From contig OX459100.1 of the NCBI GenBank assembly GCA_949775045.1, positions 17,254,241-17,318,240 of the forward strand: a stretch of DNA of 64,000 nt. The letters are read 5' to 3'. Below are positions 23,101-32,466 of the stretch, piece after piece (position 1 is the first letter of the stretch; the number at the start of each line of letters is the position of its first letter). The notes under the pieces were generated by a model, which did not search any database, was not told the origin of the DNA, and was given only the letters and a program-made list of their open reading frames with translations. Both the position numbers and the translations under genes were made by a program. Source of the DNA: Metridium senile (lineage: Eukaryota > Cnidaria > Anthozoa > Actiniaria > Metridiidae).

Positions 23101-26100
23101 GCTTTTCTTACATCAGGGTGCTTCAGTTGTTATCGTATGTAGTTATCGTATGATGATGATATGTATGATGATGACAATGGTTTCTTTGTGCTTTTCTTGC
23201 ATCAGGGTGCTTCAGTTGTTATCGTATGTAGTTATAGTATGATGATGATATGTATGATGATGACAATGGTTTCTTTGTGCTTTTCTTGCATCAGGGTGCT
23301 TCAGTTGTTATCGTATGCAGTTATCGTATGATGATGATATGTATGATGATGACTATGGTTTCTTTCTGCTTTCTTACATCAGGGTGCTTCAGTTGTTATC
23401 GTATGTAGTTATAGTATGATGATGATATGTATGATGATGATGACAATGGTTTCTTTGTGCTTTTCTTACATCAGGGTGCTTCAGTTGTTAGTGTATGCAG
23501 TTATCGTATGATGATGATATGTATGATGATGACTATGGTTTCTTTCTGCTTTCTTACATCAGGGTGCTTCAGTTGTTATCGTATGTAGTTATAGTATGAT
23601 GATGATATGTATGATGATGATGACAATGGTTTCTTTGTGCTTTTCTTACATCAGGGTGCTTCAGTTGTTAGTGTATGCAGTTATCGTATGATGATGATAT
23701 GTATGATGATGACAATGGTTTCTTTGTGCTTTTCTTACATCAGGGTGCTTCAGTTGTTATCGTATGTAGTTATCGTATGATGATGATATGTATGATGATG
23801 ATGACAATGGTTTCTTTGTGCTTTTCTTACATCAGGGTGCTTCAGTTGTTATCGTATGCAGTTATCGTATGATGATGATATCTATGATGATGACAATGGT
23901 TTCTTTGTGCTTTTCTTACATCAGGGTGCTTCAGTTGTTAGTGTATGCAGTTATCGTATGATGATGATATGTATGATGATGACTATGGTTTCTTTCTGCT
24001 TTCTTACATCAGGGTGCTTCAGTTGTTATCGAGGTATGGGATGACGACGGCGGCCATCTTATCGGCAGACTCGATGACTTTGTAGATAAATACACGTTAG
24101 TCGTCACAGAAACTCCCGCCAAAAACAAAGCATCGTCTTCACCTACAGACAAAAAACTATGTGGCAAGAGATCTTGCACTAACGTGAAAGTCCAAGTCTA
24201 CTGTGATGACAAATACTTAATCCCACAATGCACCGAGTACTGCGAGTCACGTGACAGTGACGTCGAAGGTCATTACACGTGTGACTATGATCGCGGGCGC
24301 AAGGTTTGTCTCGACGGTTGGTACGATGCTGGTAGTAATTGTACTAAGAAGAAAAAGGAGTGTAATCCAAGGAATGATACCGCTGGTCACTATGACTGTG
24401 ATTCAGAGAGTGGAGAGAAGATTTGTCTAACTGGTTGGATGGGAACCAATTGTACTCAAGGTATGTGCACAATAGAGTCGAAACTTTACACAAACAACTT
24501 ATTAATAGCTTCAACAGTGTTTTTAAGAGGAGGAACATTGGAAAGGGAGTTAGAACAAGTTAACTAATGAGTGCCAGAGGCGGAGGGAGGAAGGGCAGGG
24601 GAGATGGGGAGAAGGGACAGGGGAGGAGGGGGTGAGGGACAGGGGATGAGAGGGTGAGGAACAGGGGAGGAGAGACTGGGTAGGAATTGGAAGGAAAAGG
24701 GTGAAGAAGGGCGTAGTGGAGGAGGGGAGGGAAAAATGTCATCACGCAGTTCATTAACGTAACAAAGCTCAAAATGTAAAAAAACAAAAAAGGCACAGTC
24801 AAAAATGGTATTTTCTTTTCAGTATACGTTCCTCCAAGTTTAAGACCAACCAGCACACCTCATCAAACACAAACAGCGCATGTCCATCAAACTACAACAT
24901 GGACACGAACACCCACAGCGAATACCGCTGGTCACATAACCGACACGGCGTGCACAACTACAACCTTAACATCTCAAAATGCAGTAAAAACTAATAGTTT
25001 GAATCTCCGAACTACATCGAGGGTACAAGTGACAGATTCAACTAGTACAATAAGTCGTCAAAGCAGTAAAGCGACAGAACAAGTACATACTACATCATCT
25101 ACAGCATCCTCCGTCGCAAGTTCTTCCAAACAAATCCACCCTTCAAACACACAACTGAAAGACTCTACAACTGTAGCAGTTCATCAAACAACAACTGCCA
25201 CCTTAACATCGGTTACCTTAGAAACGAAAACTACTGTTGTAAACAAGCCAGATACCGTATCAACAACATTAGCGCCTACGTCAGCTTCCAGAGATTCACC
25301 TACGCATGCGTCGACTGTAAGACCGACGACGATTGGTCCAACAACAGATCACGTGGTGGTTATCAATGTATCGCCCAGTAAAAATGTAAGTAAGAATACA
25401 GCTTGTGGCATGTGCAATGTTGGTGTATAGGGGTTTGCTTGCTTCAATCTTGGCAAAAACGGTTTTCTCTATTTTGGCCTTTAACTATCCGTTTTTGCTA
25501 TAATCCTCCCCTCCCCTATATAGGGGTTGCTTGCTTCAATCTTTATGTTATGCTAGTTTTATCACTACAATTTTTGTTTCGCAGTGGACAAAAGAGAAAG
25601 AGGACAAATTGAAGAAAATAATTAAAGATCAAATCATTGAATTCTGCAAGAAGCAACCTCAGTCTTGCAACATCAACCCAAACATGACACTTAACAGGTA
25701 ATTAAGAGAAATATCTAAACTTATAATATACTGTTCAAAATTACTCGATTCTGAATGGAAGAGAGGAGTACAATTAAATCAAAACTTTCAAAATATCACT
25801 CGTACCTATTAATTACGAATTGTACTTACCACCGTGTGATTTCCTATACAAATATTCTACAATATTCTACGCCTACCGTGGCAAAAACATAATAAAACTA
25901 CATAGTAAAGCTACTTCCAACTAATAAACGACATCTTTGAGGCGAGGTTCGGTTTCCAGCCGACTTGGGCTTCCTGTGTTATCATATCACTCTAAAATGT
26001 CCAGCGCATACAGTTTTATTAGGTTTCCGCTATTTTTTAATAAACTTGTTCTAACTATGATGCAGGATTCCATAACTTATCCACTGCCATCAAATAATTA

Positions 26101-29100
26101 AAAAACTAATGACATTTCTGTTGCGGGGCTCCTGTTCTATGACGTCATTCAAAACCTCCCAGGCAGTTCTCAAGATTCTATCTATGTGTATTTTGTTCAA
26201 TAACCCATCATTAAAGAAAAACAATGATAAACGTGACTCTACTGACGTCAATAGACCTCCCAGACCGTCATTTTATTATTACTTTTAACATCTAAACTAA
26301 ACTATGGAACACATTGCTTCAACACATTAGAAACACAGATAACATCTCATCATTTAAATCCAAAATCAAAACTTTTCTTTTTCAATAATTATATTTTGGT
26401 TGGTTTTTGTAAGAGCATTGAGCCTTGATAATGCTCCTAAAACATTGTATTATTATTATTATCTTTGATGTAGCCTTCCTTTTTTATGAATCAATCATGT
26501 ATATTTTAGTGTAAGTACACATTTGAGATTATAACTCGATAACCACTGAGCTACATACATGCATAGTGTAAGAAAACAAATAGTTTTCCTTCCAAAGTTT
26601 ATTTAAGAATCACCTGTGTATGATTAATAAAAGGAAAACCTTCTCAGGCTCAACAAATACCGGTGAATAATTTGCTCGACACTGCCTCGGTCATTATCAT
26701 AATAAATATCGAAGGAATATATATGAAGTGAATATCGAGTTGGCAACTCGATATTAACCTCACACTGATGGCTATTCATCTCGATATTCGCCTCACACAT
26801 TTCGTATTTACCTAACACTGGTCGTATTCACCTCACACTGGTCGTTTGCACCTCACATTGGTCGTATTCACCTCACACTGGTCGTATTCACCTAACACTG
26901 GTCGTATTCACCTCGATATTCACCTCACACATTTCGTATTCACCCAACACTGGTCGTATTCACCTCACACTGGTCGTATTCACCTCACACTGGTCGTTTG
27001 CACCTCACACTGGTCGTATTCACCTAACACTGGTCGTATTCACCTCGATATTCACCTCACACATTTCGTATTCGCCTCAATATTCACCTCGCACATTTCG
27101 TATTCACCTCAATATTCATCTCACACATTTCGTATTCACCTCACACTGGTCGTATTCACCTCACACTGGTCGCATTCACCTCACACTGGTCGTATTTACC
27201 TCACACTAATCAGTCATATTCACCTCGGTATTCATGTTACTTTATTCATAGCACGTCTCTATTCAACAAGACCGAGGTGATTATCGACACACGTAATGGA
27301 TCCACGGGTAACGATGTCCTGGTGTTTGTCAAAGTGAAATTACCAACAAAGATACCGGGACTTTCAGGGGGTACGTCTGTATTATAGATTAACTAATTAC
27401 GGAAATGATAATAGAAAACATTTCAAATCTTTATCTTTTTTTTACACAGTTGTATTTGACAGGTGTAACATATATTATGTATTTCCAATCTCGTCCAAAA
27501 AAATACAGTTATTCTCTCTTATTTCAATGCAGTTTTCATTTGACAGGAAGATATCTTCTTTAAAAAAACATCAATTTAATATAGTTTATCATAATTTAAA
27601 GTTGATTATTTTTAACTCCATACGTTATTCAGCCAAACAGCCATTCATTTAATCAGCCAGTCAGTCAGTTCATCAGTCAATCGTCAGTCAGTTCATCAGT
27701 CAGTCAGTCAGTTAATCAGTCAGTCATTCGGTTCATTAGTCAATCATCTGTGAGTCAGTCAGTCAGTCAGTCAGTCAGTCAGTCAGCCAGTCAAACACTC
27801 GTTCAGTTGACCGGTACCATGTAAACAGTTTGACCGGTCAAAAATCCGTTCGGTACCGTGTAAATGTAGCCATAAACAGCCCAGTGCGCATGGGCAGAAG
27901 TTAAATGATGGCCTCGTCTGAACAAAACGAAAATATTGATCGATTCCCTGTGAACCGCATGTCCAGGACAATCTTTTAACCGGTTAAAAATCCGCCCGGT
28001 ACCGTGTAAACGTAGCCTCAGACACTAATAATTTAACAGCTATTTATTTGTTGATTCAGGAATCTTAGTTCCCTCTATTGTAATTAAAGAAGTCATTAAA
28101 TCAAGCAAAGAAACCTTTGAGAAACAAACAGGACTTAAGGTGTCTCTAGACAATAATACAACTATCACCATGGCAACGACTCCTTCAAGACCGCTGACTG
28201 CAGGTCCATCAGTAATTTTAAAGAGTACACCCCCTGGGAGTATAATACCCGGTCTTGTTGATTACTGGGCTGTAATAATCTGTGCTGTAGCAGCTACTCT
28301 ACTGTTACTGATCATCACTTTGTGTTTTGCATATCATGCAAACAGGTCAGTAGAATGATAATGATGGAAATTATGGCGATAAAGATGATGGTGATAATTA
28401 TGGTGGTGTTGGTGATGATGATGGTGGTGGTGGTGGTGGTGGTGGTGGCGGTGGTGGTGGTGGTGGTGGTGGTGGTGGTGATGGTGATAGTGGTTGTAGT
28501 GGTGGTGATGGTAGTGGTCAATGTTAATGATAATGGTAATGATGATTATGATTATGGATGATTTTGATTCGAGTAATAATTATGATTAAATATTTGAGCA
28601 TAGTAATAATGAAGATATTCGATGATGAATATGATAGTTATGATGATGATGATAATGACGTGTATGGTGTTGGTGACAACGATTATGATGATGCCGATGA
28701 TAATGATGATGATGCCGATGATGATGATGATGATGATGCCGATGATGATGATGATGATGCCGATGATGATGATGATGATGCCGATGATGATGATGATGAA
28801 GGTTATGCTGATATATAGTATAACATGATGATTTGGAGTCGAATAATGATCGTGATGAAAGTTTCGGGAGGAGGAGGCGGCGAGGGATGATATTGATAGT
28901 GGTAATGATGATAATAATACCAGTGGTGACGTAGCGCTGGTGATGTTTCTAAGCTAAACATCACACTCATATCTATATTTACAGATCAAACAAGGTCCAT
29001 CCATTAAAAGTTGTACCAAAAACAAAAGTTAAAAGCTTCTCACCGCATAAGGATAACCAAGAGTTGATCTCATTAACAAGGATACAACATGTACCAGCAA

Positions 29101-30054
29101 ACAAAAATATATCTAAGGTACGGGACGGGGACTATACTCAACCATGAATAAAACAATAGCTGCATTTGTTGTCGAACAGTTTATGTTGCAAATCCATACA
29201 GCTACAAAGTCAGTCAACCAATCAAATATTAGAACATTCTGTTAGTTATCATGCAGCAAGTCATCATTTGACAATTGGTCATTCTGTCAGTTCGTCCGTG
29301 TGTAATTCTATCAGTCAGTCAGTCAGTTATCATGCAGCAGGTCTTCATTTGACAATTGGTCATTCTGTCAGTTCGTCTGTGTGTAATTCTATCAGTCAGT
29401 CAGTCAGTTATCATGCAGCAAGTCATCATTTGACAATTGGTCATTCTGTCAGTTCGTCCGTGTGTAATTCTATCAGTCAGTCAGTCAGTTATCATGCAGC
29501 AGGTCTTCATTTGACAATTGGTCATTCTGTCAGTTCGTCCGTGTGTAATTCTATCAGTCAGTCAGTCAGTTATCATGCAGCAGGTCTTCATTTGACAATT
29601 AGTCATTCTGTCAGTTCGTCCGTGTGTAATTCTATCAGTCAGTCAGTCAGTCAGTCAGTCAGTCAGTCAGTCAGTCATTCAGTCATTCAGTCATTTTGCC
29701 AGTCCGCATTCAGTCAGTCAGTCAGTCAGTCAATTTGGATTCAGTGTTATTGATTCACATGTGAGAAGTCTAGTGTTTTCCGACGTGAACGTGAGGCCGC
29801 CATATTACGTTTTTTTTTTACGTTATAAAAACGTTGTAAATATTTCATGCAAGGTAAAAATAAACTATTGTTGTTGTTGTTGTTAAGTCTATATTTCCTG
29901 ATAGTTATTATGTATTCATGATGTATTTATTCATTCTATTCTGTGTTCACAGATACAAACAAAGGACACCGGCCTTCGATCAAGAACGTCAAGTATAAAC
30001 ACAGACAACCGTTACCCAGACAGCCCTTTCGCTCCCGACTTCATAGATTTCTAA
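13717..30054 (+). CDS. DSL-domain (Delta/Jagged-like) Notch-ligand protein, nine exons, complete
   Basis: Exons: 13717-13785, 20203-20487, 24013-24460, 24823-25385, 25585-25697, 27252-27370, 28060-28345, 28985-29117, 29953-30054. All junctions are GT-AG and all phases agree, giving 705 residues. Order: signal peptide (1-23), MNNL/C2-like domain (about 24-153), DSL domain (about 176-228, six Cys), a second half-DSL (about 235-262), Ser/Thr-rich mucin-like stalk (about 268-455), a folded juxtamembrane region (about 456-565), one membrane span (about 602-624) and an 81-residue Lys/Ser-rich cytoplasmic tail. DSL proteins are membrane ligands that bind and pull on Notch on neighbouring cells. This one lacks the usual EGF-repeat array and has a mucin-like stalk instead, so receptor activation is not assured; it could be a modulator. 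The end ...FIDF fits a class II PDZ ligand. Confidence 0.9.
15409..15585 (-). repeat. Third copy of the exon-like repeat
   Basis: Matches 6355-6515 over most of its length, including the GTGAGA donor and the segment encoding RIRNTVCNL. It lies in intron 1 of the DSL gene, antisense to that gene. Confidence 0.7.
15586..17879. other. Intron 1 of the DSL gene, unremarkable part
   Basis: A 53-codon open stretch near 15805-15970 has protein-like composition but no splice sites or start that I can support. Otherwise no feature is seen. Confidence 0.45.
17880..18200. repeat. Polypyrimidine CTTT/CCTT tract
   Basis: About 300 bases almost only C and T on the plus strand, with a clean CCTT run at about 18068-18110. 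It lies in intron 1 of the DSL gene. Such mirror-type tracts can form triplex DNA. Confidence 0.9.
18201..19120. other. Intron 1 of the DSL gene, continued
   Basis: Short GTCTGTCT and CAGACAG runs near 18755-18930 form a weak inverted pair. Nothing else is supported. Confidence 0.45.
19121..19197. mobile_element. Fold-back MITE, family B, copy 2
   Basis: Arms CTACCCTAGGTGCCAGAGGA and complement, matching the ends of 10144-10269 with a shorter loop. Confidence 0.75.
19540..19605. repeat. TTTATTCATTTTA repeat
   Basis: A short array of TTTTATTCAT and TTTTATTTAT units. It is followed by TCGTTTATATTAAACACCGACG, also found near 3712 and resembling GGTGTTTGATAT near 53190. Confidence 0.75.
19679..20190 (+). 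repeat. CTTA microsatellite ending at the exon 2 splice acceptor
   Basis: About 510 bases of CTTA repeat with sparse CTCA, CTTT and CGTA variants. It stops about 12 bases before the exon 2 acceptor. Each unit presents CTTAC, which fits the loose animal branch-point consensus yUnAy. Confidence 0.95.
20203..20487 (+). CDS. DSL gene exon 2: MNNL domain
   Basis: Acceptor TTTTTCAAAG. Contains GKFTILLVNYKNPDHKLFNG, the ECCD and C-x5-FRFC cysteines and LLSTKVMGTDSFTF, matching the N-terminal domain of Notch ligands. Phase 0-0; donor GTATGT. It is preceded directly by the CTTA array. Confidence 0.88.
20774..21021. mobile_element. Fold-back MITE with ATCC-rich interior
   Basis: Ends GAGGCCCTGTTAGGG and complement. 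The interior has repeated AATAATCC and TAATCCTAAA units. Located in intron 2 of the DSL gene. Confidence 0.8.
21180..24012 (+). repeat. Tandem array of 31 extra copies of the exon 3 splice acceptor
   Basis: Units of 88, 89 or 92 bases. Each contains TGATGATGACAATGGTTTCT, a pyrimidine run ending CTTACATCAG or CTTGCATCAG, then the first exon 3 bases GGTGCTTCAGTTGTTATC, then GTATGTAGTTAT. Exon-like starts fall at 21232, 21321, 21413 and so on to 23925, and the 32nd (24013) is the true exon. All copies keep the AG. Length order 88-89-92-92 repeats, which shows higher-order duplication of four units (about 361 bp). Confidence 0.97.
24013..24460 (+). CDS. DSL gene exon 3: end of MNNL, DSL domain, half-DSL
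   Basis: Starts GASVVIEVWDDDGG, the last strands of the N-terminal domain. The DSL domain follows: VQVYCDDKYLIPQC, EYCESRD, GHYTCDYDRGRKVCLDGW. The Cys spacing is 8-3-12-8-10. A second unit, RNDTAGHYDCD and KICLTGWMGTNC, repeats only the C-terminal half of DSL. The acceptor is the last of 32 tandem copies. Confidence 0.92.
24575..24735 (+). repeat. G-rich purine tract
   Basis: Nearly only G and A on the plus strand with many GGGG runs, in intron 3 of the DSL gene. It may form G-quadruplex or R-loop structure. Confidence 0.75.
24823..25385 (+). CDS. DSL gene exon 4: Ser/Thr-rich stalk
   Basis: 188 residues dominated by Thr, Ser, Pro and Gln, such as TSSTASSVASSSKQ and TTTATLTSVTLETKTT, with almost no cysteine. 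It is predicted to be densely O-glycosylated and extended. Phase 1 to 0. Confidence 0.88.
25585..25697 (+). CDS. DSL gene exon 5: start of juxtamembrane region
   Basis: Encodes a charged helix WTKEKEDKLKKIIKDQIIEF, then two Cys and an N-glycosylation site NMT. Phase 0 to 2. Confidence 0.8.
25698..26814. other. Intron 5 of the DSL gene, first part
   Basis: AT-rich, no coding segment. A stretch near 26100-26400 with CCCAGGCAGTTCTC and ATTGAGCCTTGATAATGCTC has the look of an old retroelement 3' end, but I cannot name it. Confidence 0.4.
26815..27240 (+). repeat. About 20 bp minisatellite in DSL intron 5
   Basis: Unit CACCTCACACTGGTCGTATT with variants (CGATATTCAC, CACATTTCGTATT). It ends just before the exon 6 acceptor. 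Confidence 0.9.
27252..27370 (+). CDS. DSL gene exon 6: juxtamembrane beta segments
   Basis: The acceptor ATTCATAG gives the phase-2 join AG-C. Encodes FNKTEVIIDTRNGSTGNDV, then LVFVKVKLPTKIPG. Together with exons 5 and 7 the alternation of helix and strand resembles a SEA-like or ferredoxin-like fold; this is a guess. Phase 2 to 1. Confidence 0.8.
27650..27785. repeat. CAGT microsatellite
   Basis: CAGT/CATT repeat in DSL intron 6. After it, GGTACCGTGTAAA-type segments occur directly repeated at about 27835 and 27990, probably part of a decayed MITE. Confidence 0.85.
28060..28345 (+). CDS. DSL gene exon 7: transmembrane segment
   Basis: A helix (VIKEVIKSSKETFEKQTG), a Thr/Pro linker, then the membrane span YWAVIICAVAATLLLLIITL. 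Donor GTCAGT, phase 1 to 2. Confidence 0.88.
28400..28805. repeat. GGT and GAT trinucleotide arrays
   Basis: A (GGT)n run at about 28405-28515 and (GAT)n with interspersed GCC at about 28620-28800, in DSL intron 7. They give long Asp-rich or Met-rich frames that are not genes. Confidence 0.92.
28985..29117 (+). CDS. DSL gene exon 8: cytoplasmic tail
   Basis: Lys-rich tail (KVHPLKVVPKTKVKSFSP). The many lysines are possible ubiquitination sites, as used for ligand endocytosis by Neuralized or Mind bomb; this is inference. Phase 2 to 0. Confidence 0.8.
29235..29750 (+). repeat. 81 bp minisatellite, five copies, with CAGT tail
   Basis: Unit begins CAGTTATCATGCAGCA and includes TTTGACAATTGGTCATTCTG. 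Five near-identical copies are followed by a CAGT run. It lies in DSL intron 8. A unit of 27 codons leaves an open frame by chance. Confidence 0.93.
29953..30054 (+). CDS. DSL gene exon 9: C-terminus
   Basis: Encodes IQTKDTGLRSRTSSINTDN, then RYPDSPFAPDFIDF and TAA. The I-D-F end fits a class II PDZ-binding motif, unlike the class I ends of some vertebrate Delta proteins. No clear AATAAA lies close behind. Confidence 0.82.
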   Translation: MQTKDTGLRSRTSSINTDNRYPDSPFAPDFIDF

Positions 30055-30311
30055 CTAAAACTGAGAATGAAACCGATGTAAATATATGAAAACTGTCTTG
30101 AATGATCCCTCATAAAAAAGAAAGATAAAGAAGGCTTTATGTAAATATATACGCACCACTGTGCTAAAATCCCGGGAGGAGCGGTAGAGAAGGGGATTCC
30201 TCAGGAGTGAAAGTATCGGGGATGCTCGTCGGAGATTACCAAAAAATACCCCTAAAAGATACCGAAGGTCCTTTGAAAAGGGCGTGACTGGATGATTTGA
30301 TACCCCTAAGC
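30055..30311. other. 3' flank of the DSL gene
   Basis: Likely 3' UTR. From about 30168 there is a left half of a CCCGGGAGG/CCCCTAAAAG element like those at 7655 and 32010, interrupted by the next fold-back. Confidence 0.45.
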
Positions 30312-30622
30312 AGTCCGAGTTATAGTCACATCTGACTATCCGTATGACGTCACGATTCTATTGTCTTTCGATTCATAACACGAGGATTCTACGAAACGAC
30401 GCTATGACTTACTTCGGCCTCAATTGCAATATCTTTTGTCTTCTATGTTTTACCGGATGTTTCCAAAAACATATCGATTCGAAGGTGACAAGAGATTACA
30501 CATATTTCGTTCAAACAGCAAAGAAAGACTTACTCGAAGAAAAAAAGCCTATTTAAGTTCACTAGATGTCGTCACTCACTACATATAGTCACTAGATAGT
30601 CAGATTTGACTATAACCCGGAC
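30312..30622. mobile_element. Fold-back element nested in a CCCCTAA-type repeat
   Basis: Ends AGTCCGAGTTATAGTCACAT and its complement near ATGTGACTATAACCCGGACT, with several changes. The flanking sequence on both sides reads as the same interrupted repeat. Confidence 0.65.
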
Positions 30623-31049
30623 TACTAAGAGAAACCTCACAAAAACATCAAAGGTAAAAAGCGCGGATAGGATTTTTCTTTTTCGATGCATTTAAAGATA
30701 TCAAAATATATCGAAATTCTAAATTTCAATTTTGCTTAAAGATACCATATCGCTGATGTTACCCCGAGATACGATGGGCACACCTCCGGGATAGCGGGAG
30801 GGGAGCGGAAAGCTACAATGCATTATCAGAAAACAAATACATAGACTACAAAGAGATCGCGAGATATTATTTTGTCGTTATCAAAGGGGAAGCCATTTGC
30901 TTTGATCACGCATTTAATTTGTTTGTATGACGTAACGTAATACGACGTGATATGTTTGTAACGCAGTAGTAGGATCTAACGTATTCAGACTTATCTCATT
31001 CACACGTACATAATGTTTATTGAAATTGTAAAAGATAGCATTTTTTTAA

Positions 31050-31375
31050 ATATGTTTTATAGTTTGAGTGACGTCACACAATGTGACGTCATGTTAATGT
31101 AAATAAACAACATTATAGCATAGTTTGAATCTACCGACTTGTTGTGCAGTTGTAAAAGATAATATTTTTTATAATGTTCTTAATCGTTAGAGTGACGTCA
31201 CACAATGTGACGTCATATTATTGTTAATAAACAACAGTTTCATATAGTTTGAATCTACCGACATATTGTGCAATTGTAAAAGATAGCATTTTTATAATAT
31301 TTATATAGTTTGAGTGACGTCACATTATTGTAAATAAACAACAGTATAGCATAGTTTGAATCTACCGACTTACTC
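31050..31375. repeat. About 123 bp tandem repeat carrying TGACGTCA palindromes
   Basis: Three copies. TGACGTCA (the cAMP response element consensus) occurs at 31069, 31084, 31193, 31208 and 31315. In the first two copies it forms a perfect palindrome, TGACGTCACA CAA TGTGACGTCA. Each unit also has AATAAACAACA and GTTTGAATCTACCGAC. Confidence 0.88.
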
Positions 31376-31456
31376 GTAATTTGTAAAGGATAGTTTAATA
31401 ATAATAATAATAATATATATAATATAATAATATTATATATATAATATATTATGATA

Positions 31457-31733
31457 GAGTGCTTACACTATGTCCATGAAATAAAATCTAAATAGTTACT
31501 AACTAATAGTTTTTATTTAGTGACTATTAGTCACTATCACTCAACTGGAACAGCTTTAGTAACAATACACAATGAATAAAGTATTAACTTTCTATGGTTT
31601 TGAGTATTTGATTTCCCTTGTGTATTGTGGTCTATTGTTACTAAAGCTGTTCCAGTTGAGTGATAGTGACTAAATAGAAACTATTAGTTAGGAACTATTT
31701 AGATTCTATTTCATGGACATAGTGTAAGCACTC
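31457..31733. mobile_element. 277 bp long-arm fold-back MITE flanked by TA
   Basis: Ends GAGTGCTTACACTATGTCCA and its complement, with TA on both sides. The arms are over 110 bases and near-identical apart from a small insertion. The start GAGT and the TA flanks resemble family A at 5354 and 56713. Confidence 0.82.
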
Positions 31734-32009
31734 TATAATAATAATATCTATCTAGTGACAGGTTTACTGTCACTCTGATATTAAAATAGACACGAAAGAA
31801 AACAATGGAATTATAGACTACAAAGGTGTATCAGTCTCTGGTTGTCAAAAAGACCCCAAACACTGAAGGTAATTATTCACAAAGATTCCAATAATCATAA
31901 ACCCCGAGATGGGTTCGAATTCGAATAGGGCGGGGATGCTCTTTGTGTGTTTAAGAATTTCTAATCCGTGATTTTGAGGGATAGCCTTAATTCAGAGCAA
32001 ATTCAAATC
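31734..32009. other. Intergenic, nothing recognised
   Basis: Between two fold-back elements. No feature is supported. Confidence 0.5.
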
Positions 32010-32331
32010 CCGGGGGGACTCCCTTATAAAAGGGGGCGGGGGTCCTCGTCGGAAATTCTAAAAATGACCCCTAAAAGGGACCTGTATTTTGAGATGATGG
32101 GCGTGGCAGTGATGAAATTTCACCCCTAAGAGGGACCGGAAAGGGGTTTAAAATTAAAATCAATCTTTGAAAAGAAGCATTGTTGTTGATCTTATACCCT
32201 AAAAGGGACCACAAAACTCAGCTGGTGGGCATTCTCGTTATTATCACCCTAAGCGGGACCAAAACACTGATTTCAAACCCTAAAAGGGACGACGAGGCCC
32301 GGCGACGAGGACCCTCGCCCCCTTTTATAAA
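32010..32331. mobile_element. Fold-back element with CCCTAAAAGGGAC repeats
   Basis: Left end CCCTTATAAAAGGGGGCGGG, right end its complement. The interior has at least five copies of CCCTAAAAGGGAC. Related in plan to the polyG/polyC element at 7655-7880. Confidence 0.7.
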
Positions 32332-32384
32332 CAAATGTGTTTTCTTATTTTATGCTTGGCTTAGGATTTGTGAATTTTTGACAA

Positions 32385-32466
32385 CAAATTGAGGCTTAAC
32401 CTGTGCAAATGCTCCTTTTGTCACATAGTACAGTGGTGATAGATAACACCGAAACTGGTGTATTGT
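32385..32466. repeat. Dispersed repeat, copy 1
   Basis: Shares ATTGAGGCT, GCAAATGC and GATAACA-type blocks with 57693-57776 in the same orientation. Confidence 0.6.

Noticed and set aside
21180..24012. CRISPR-like regular array
   Set aside because: The unit is repeated in full with no unique spacers, in an animal intron; it is a satellite.
23675..24044. Frames across the acceptor array
   Set aside because: They arise from the repeat and end in a stop in the wrong frame soon after entering exon 3.
26846..27280. 144-codon His/Thr-rich frame
   Set aside because: Minisatellite frame; the true exon 6 starts at 27252 in a frame set by exon 5.
28322..28828. Asp-rich and Met-rich frames
   Set aside because: Trinucleotide repeats in DSL intron 7.
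29166..29753. 195-codon Ser-rich open frame
   Set aside because: It is the 81 bp minisatellite in DSL intron 8; the unit is a multiple of three, so the frame stays open by chance.
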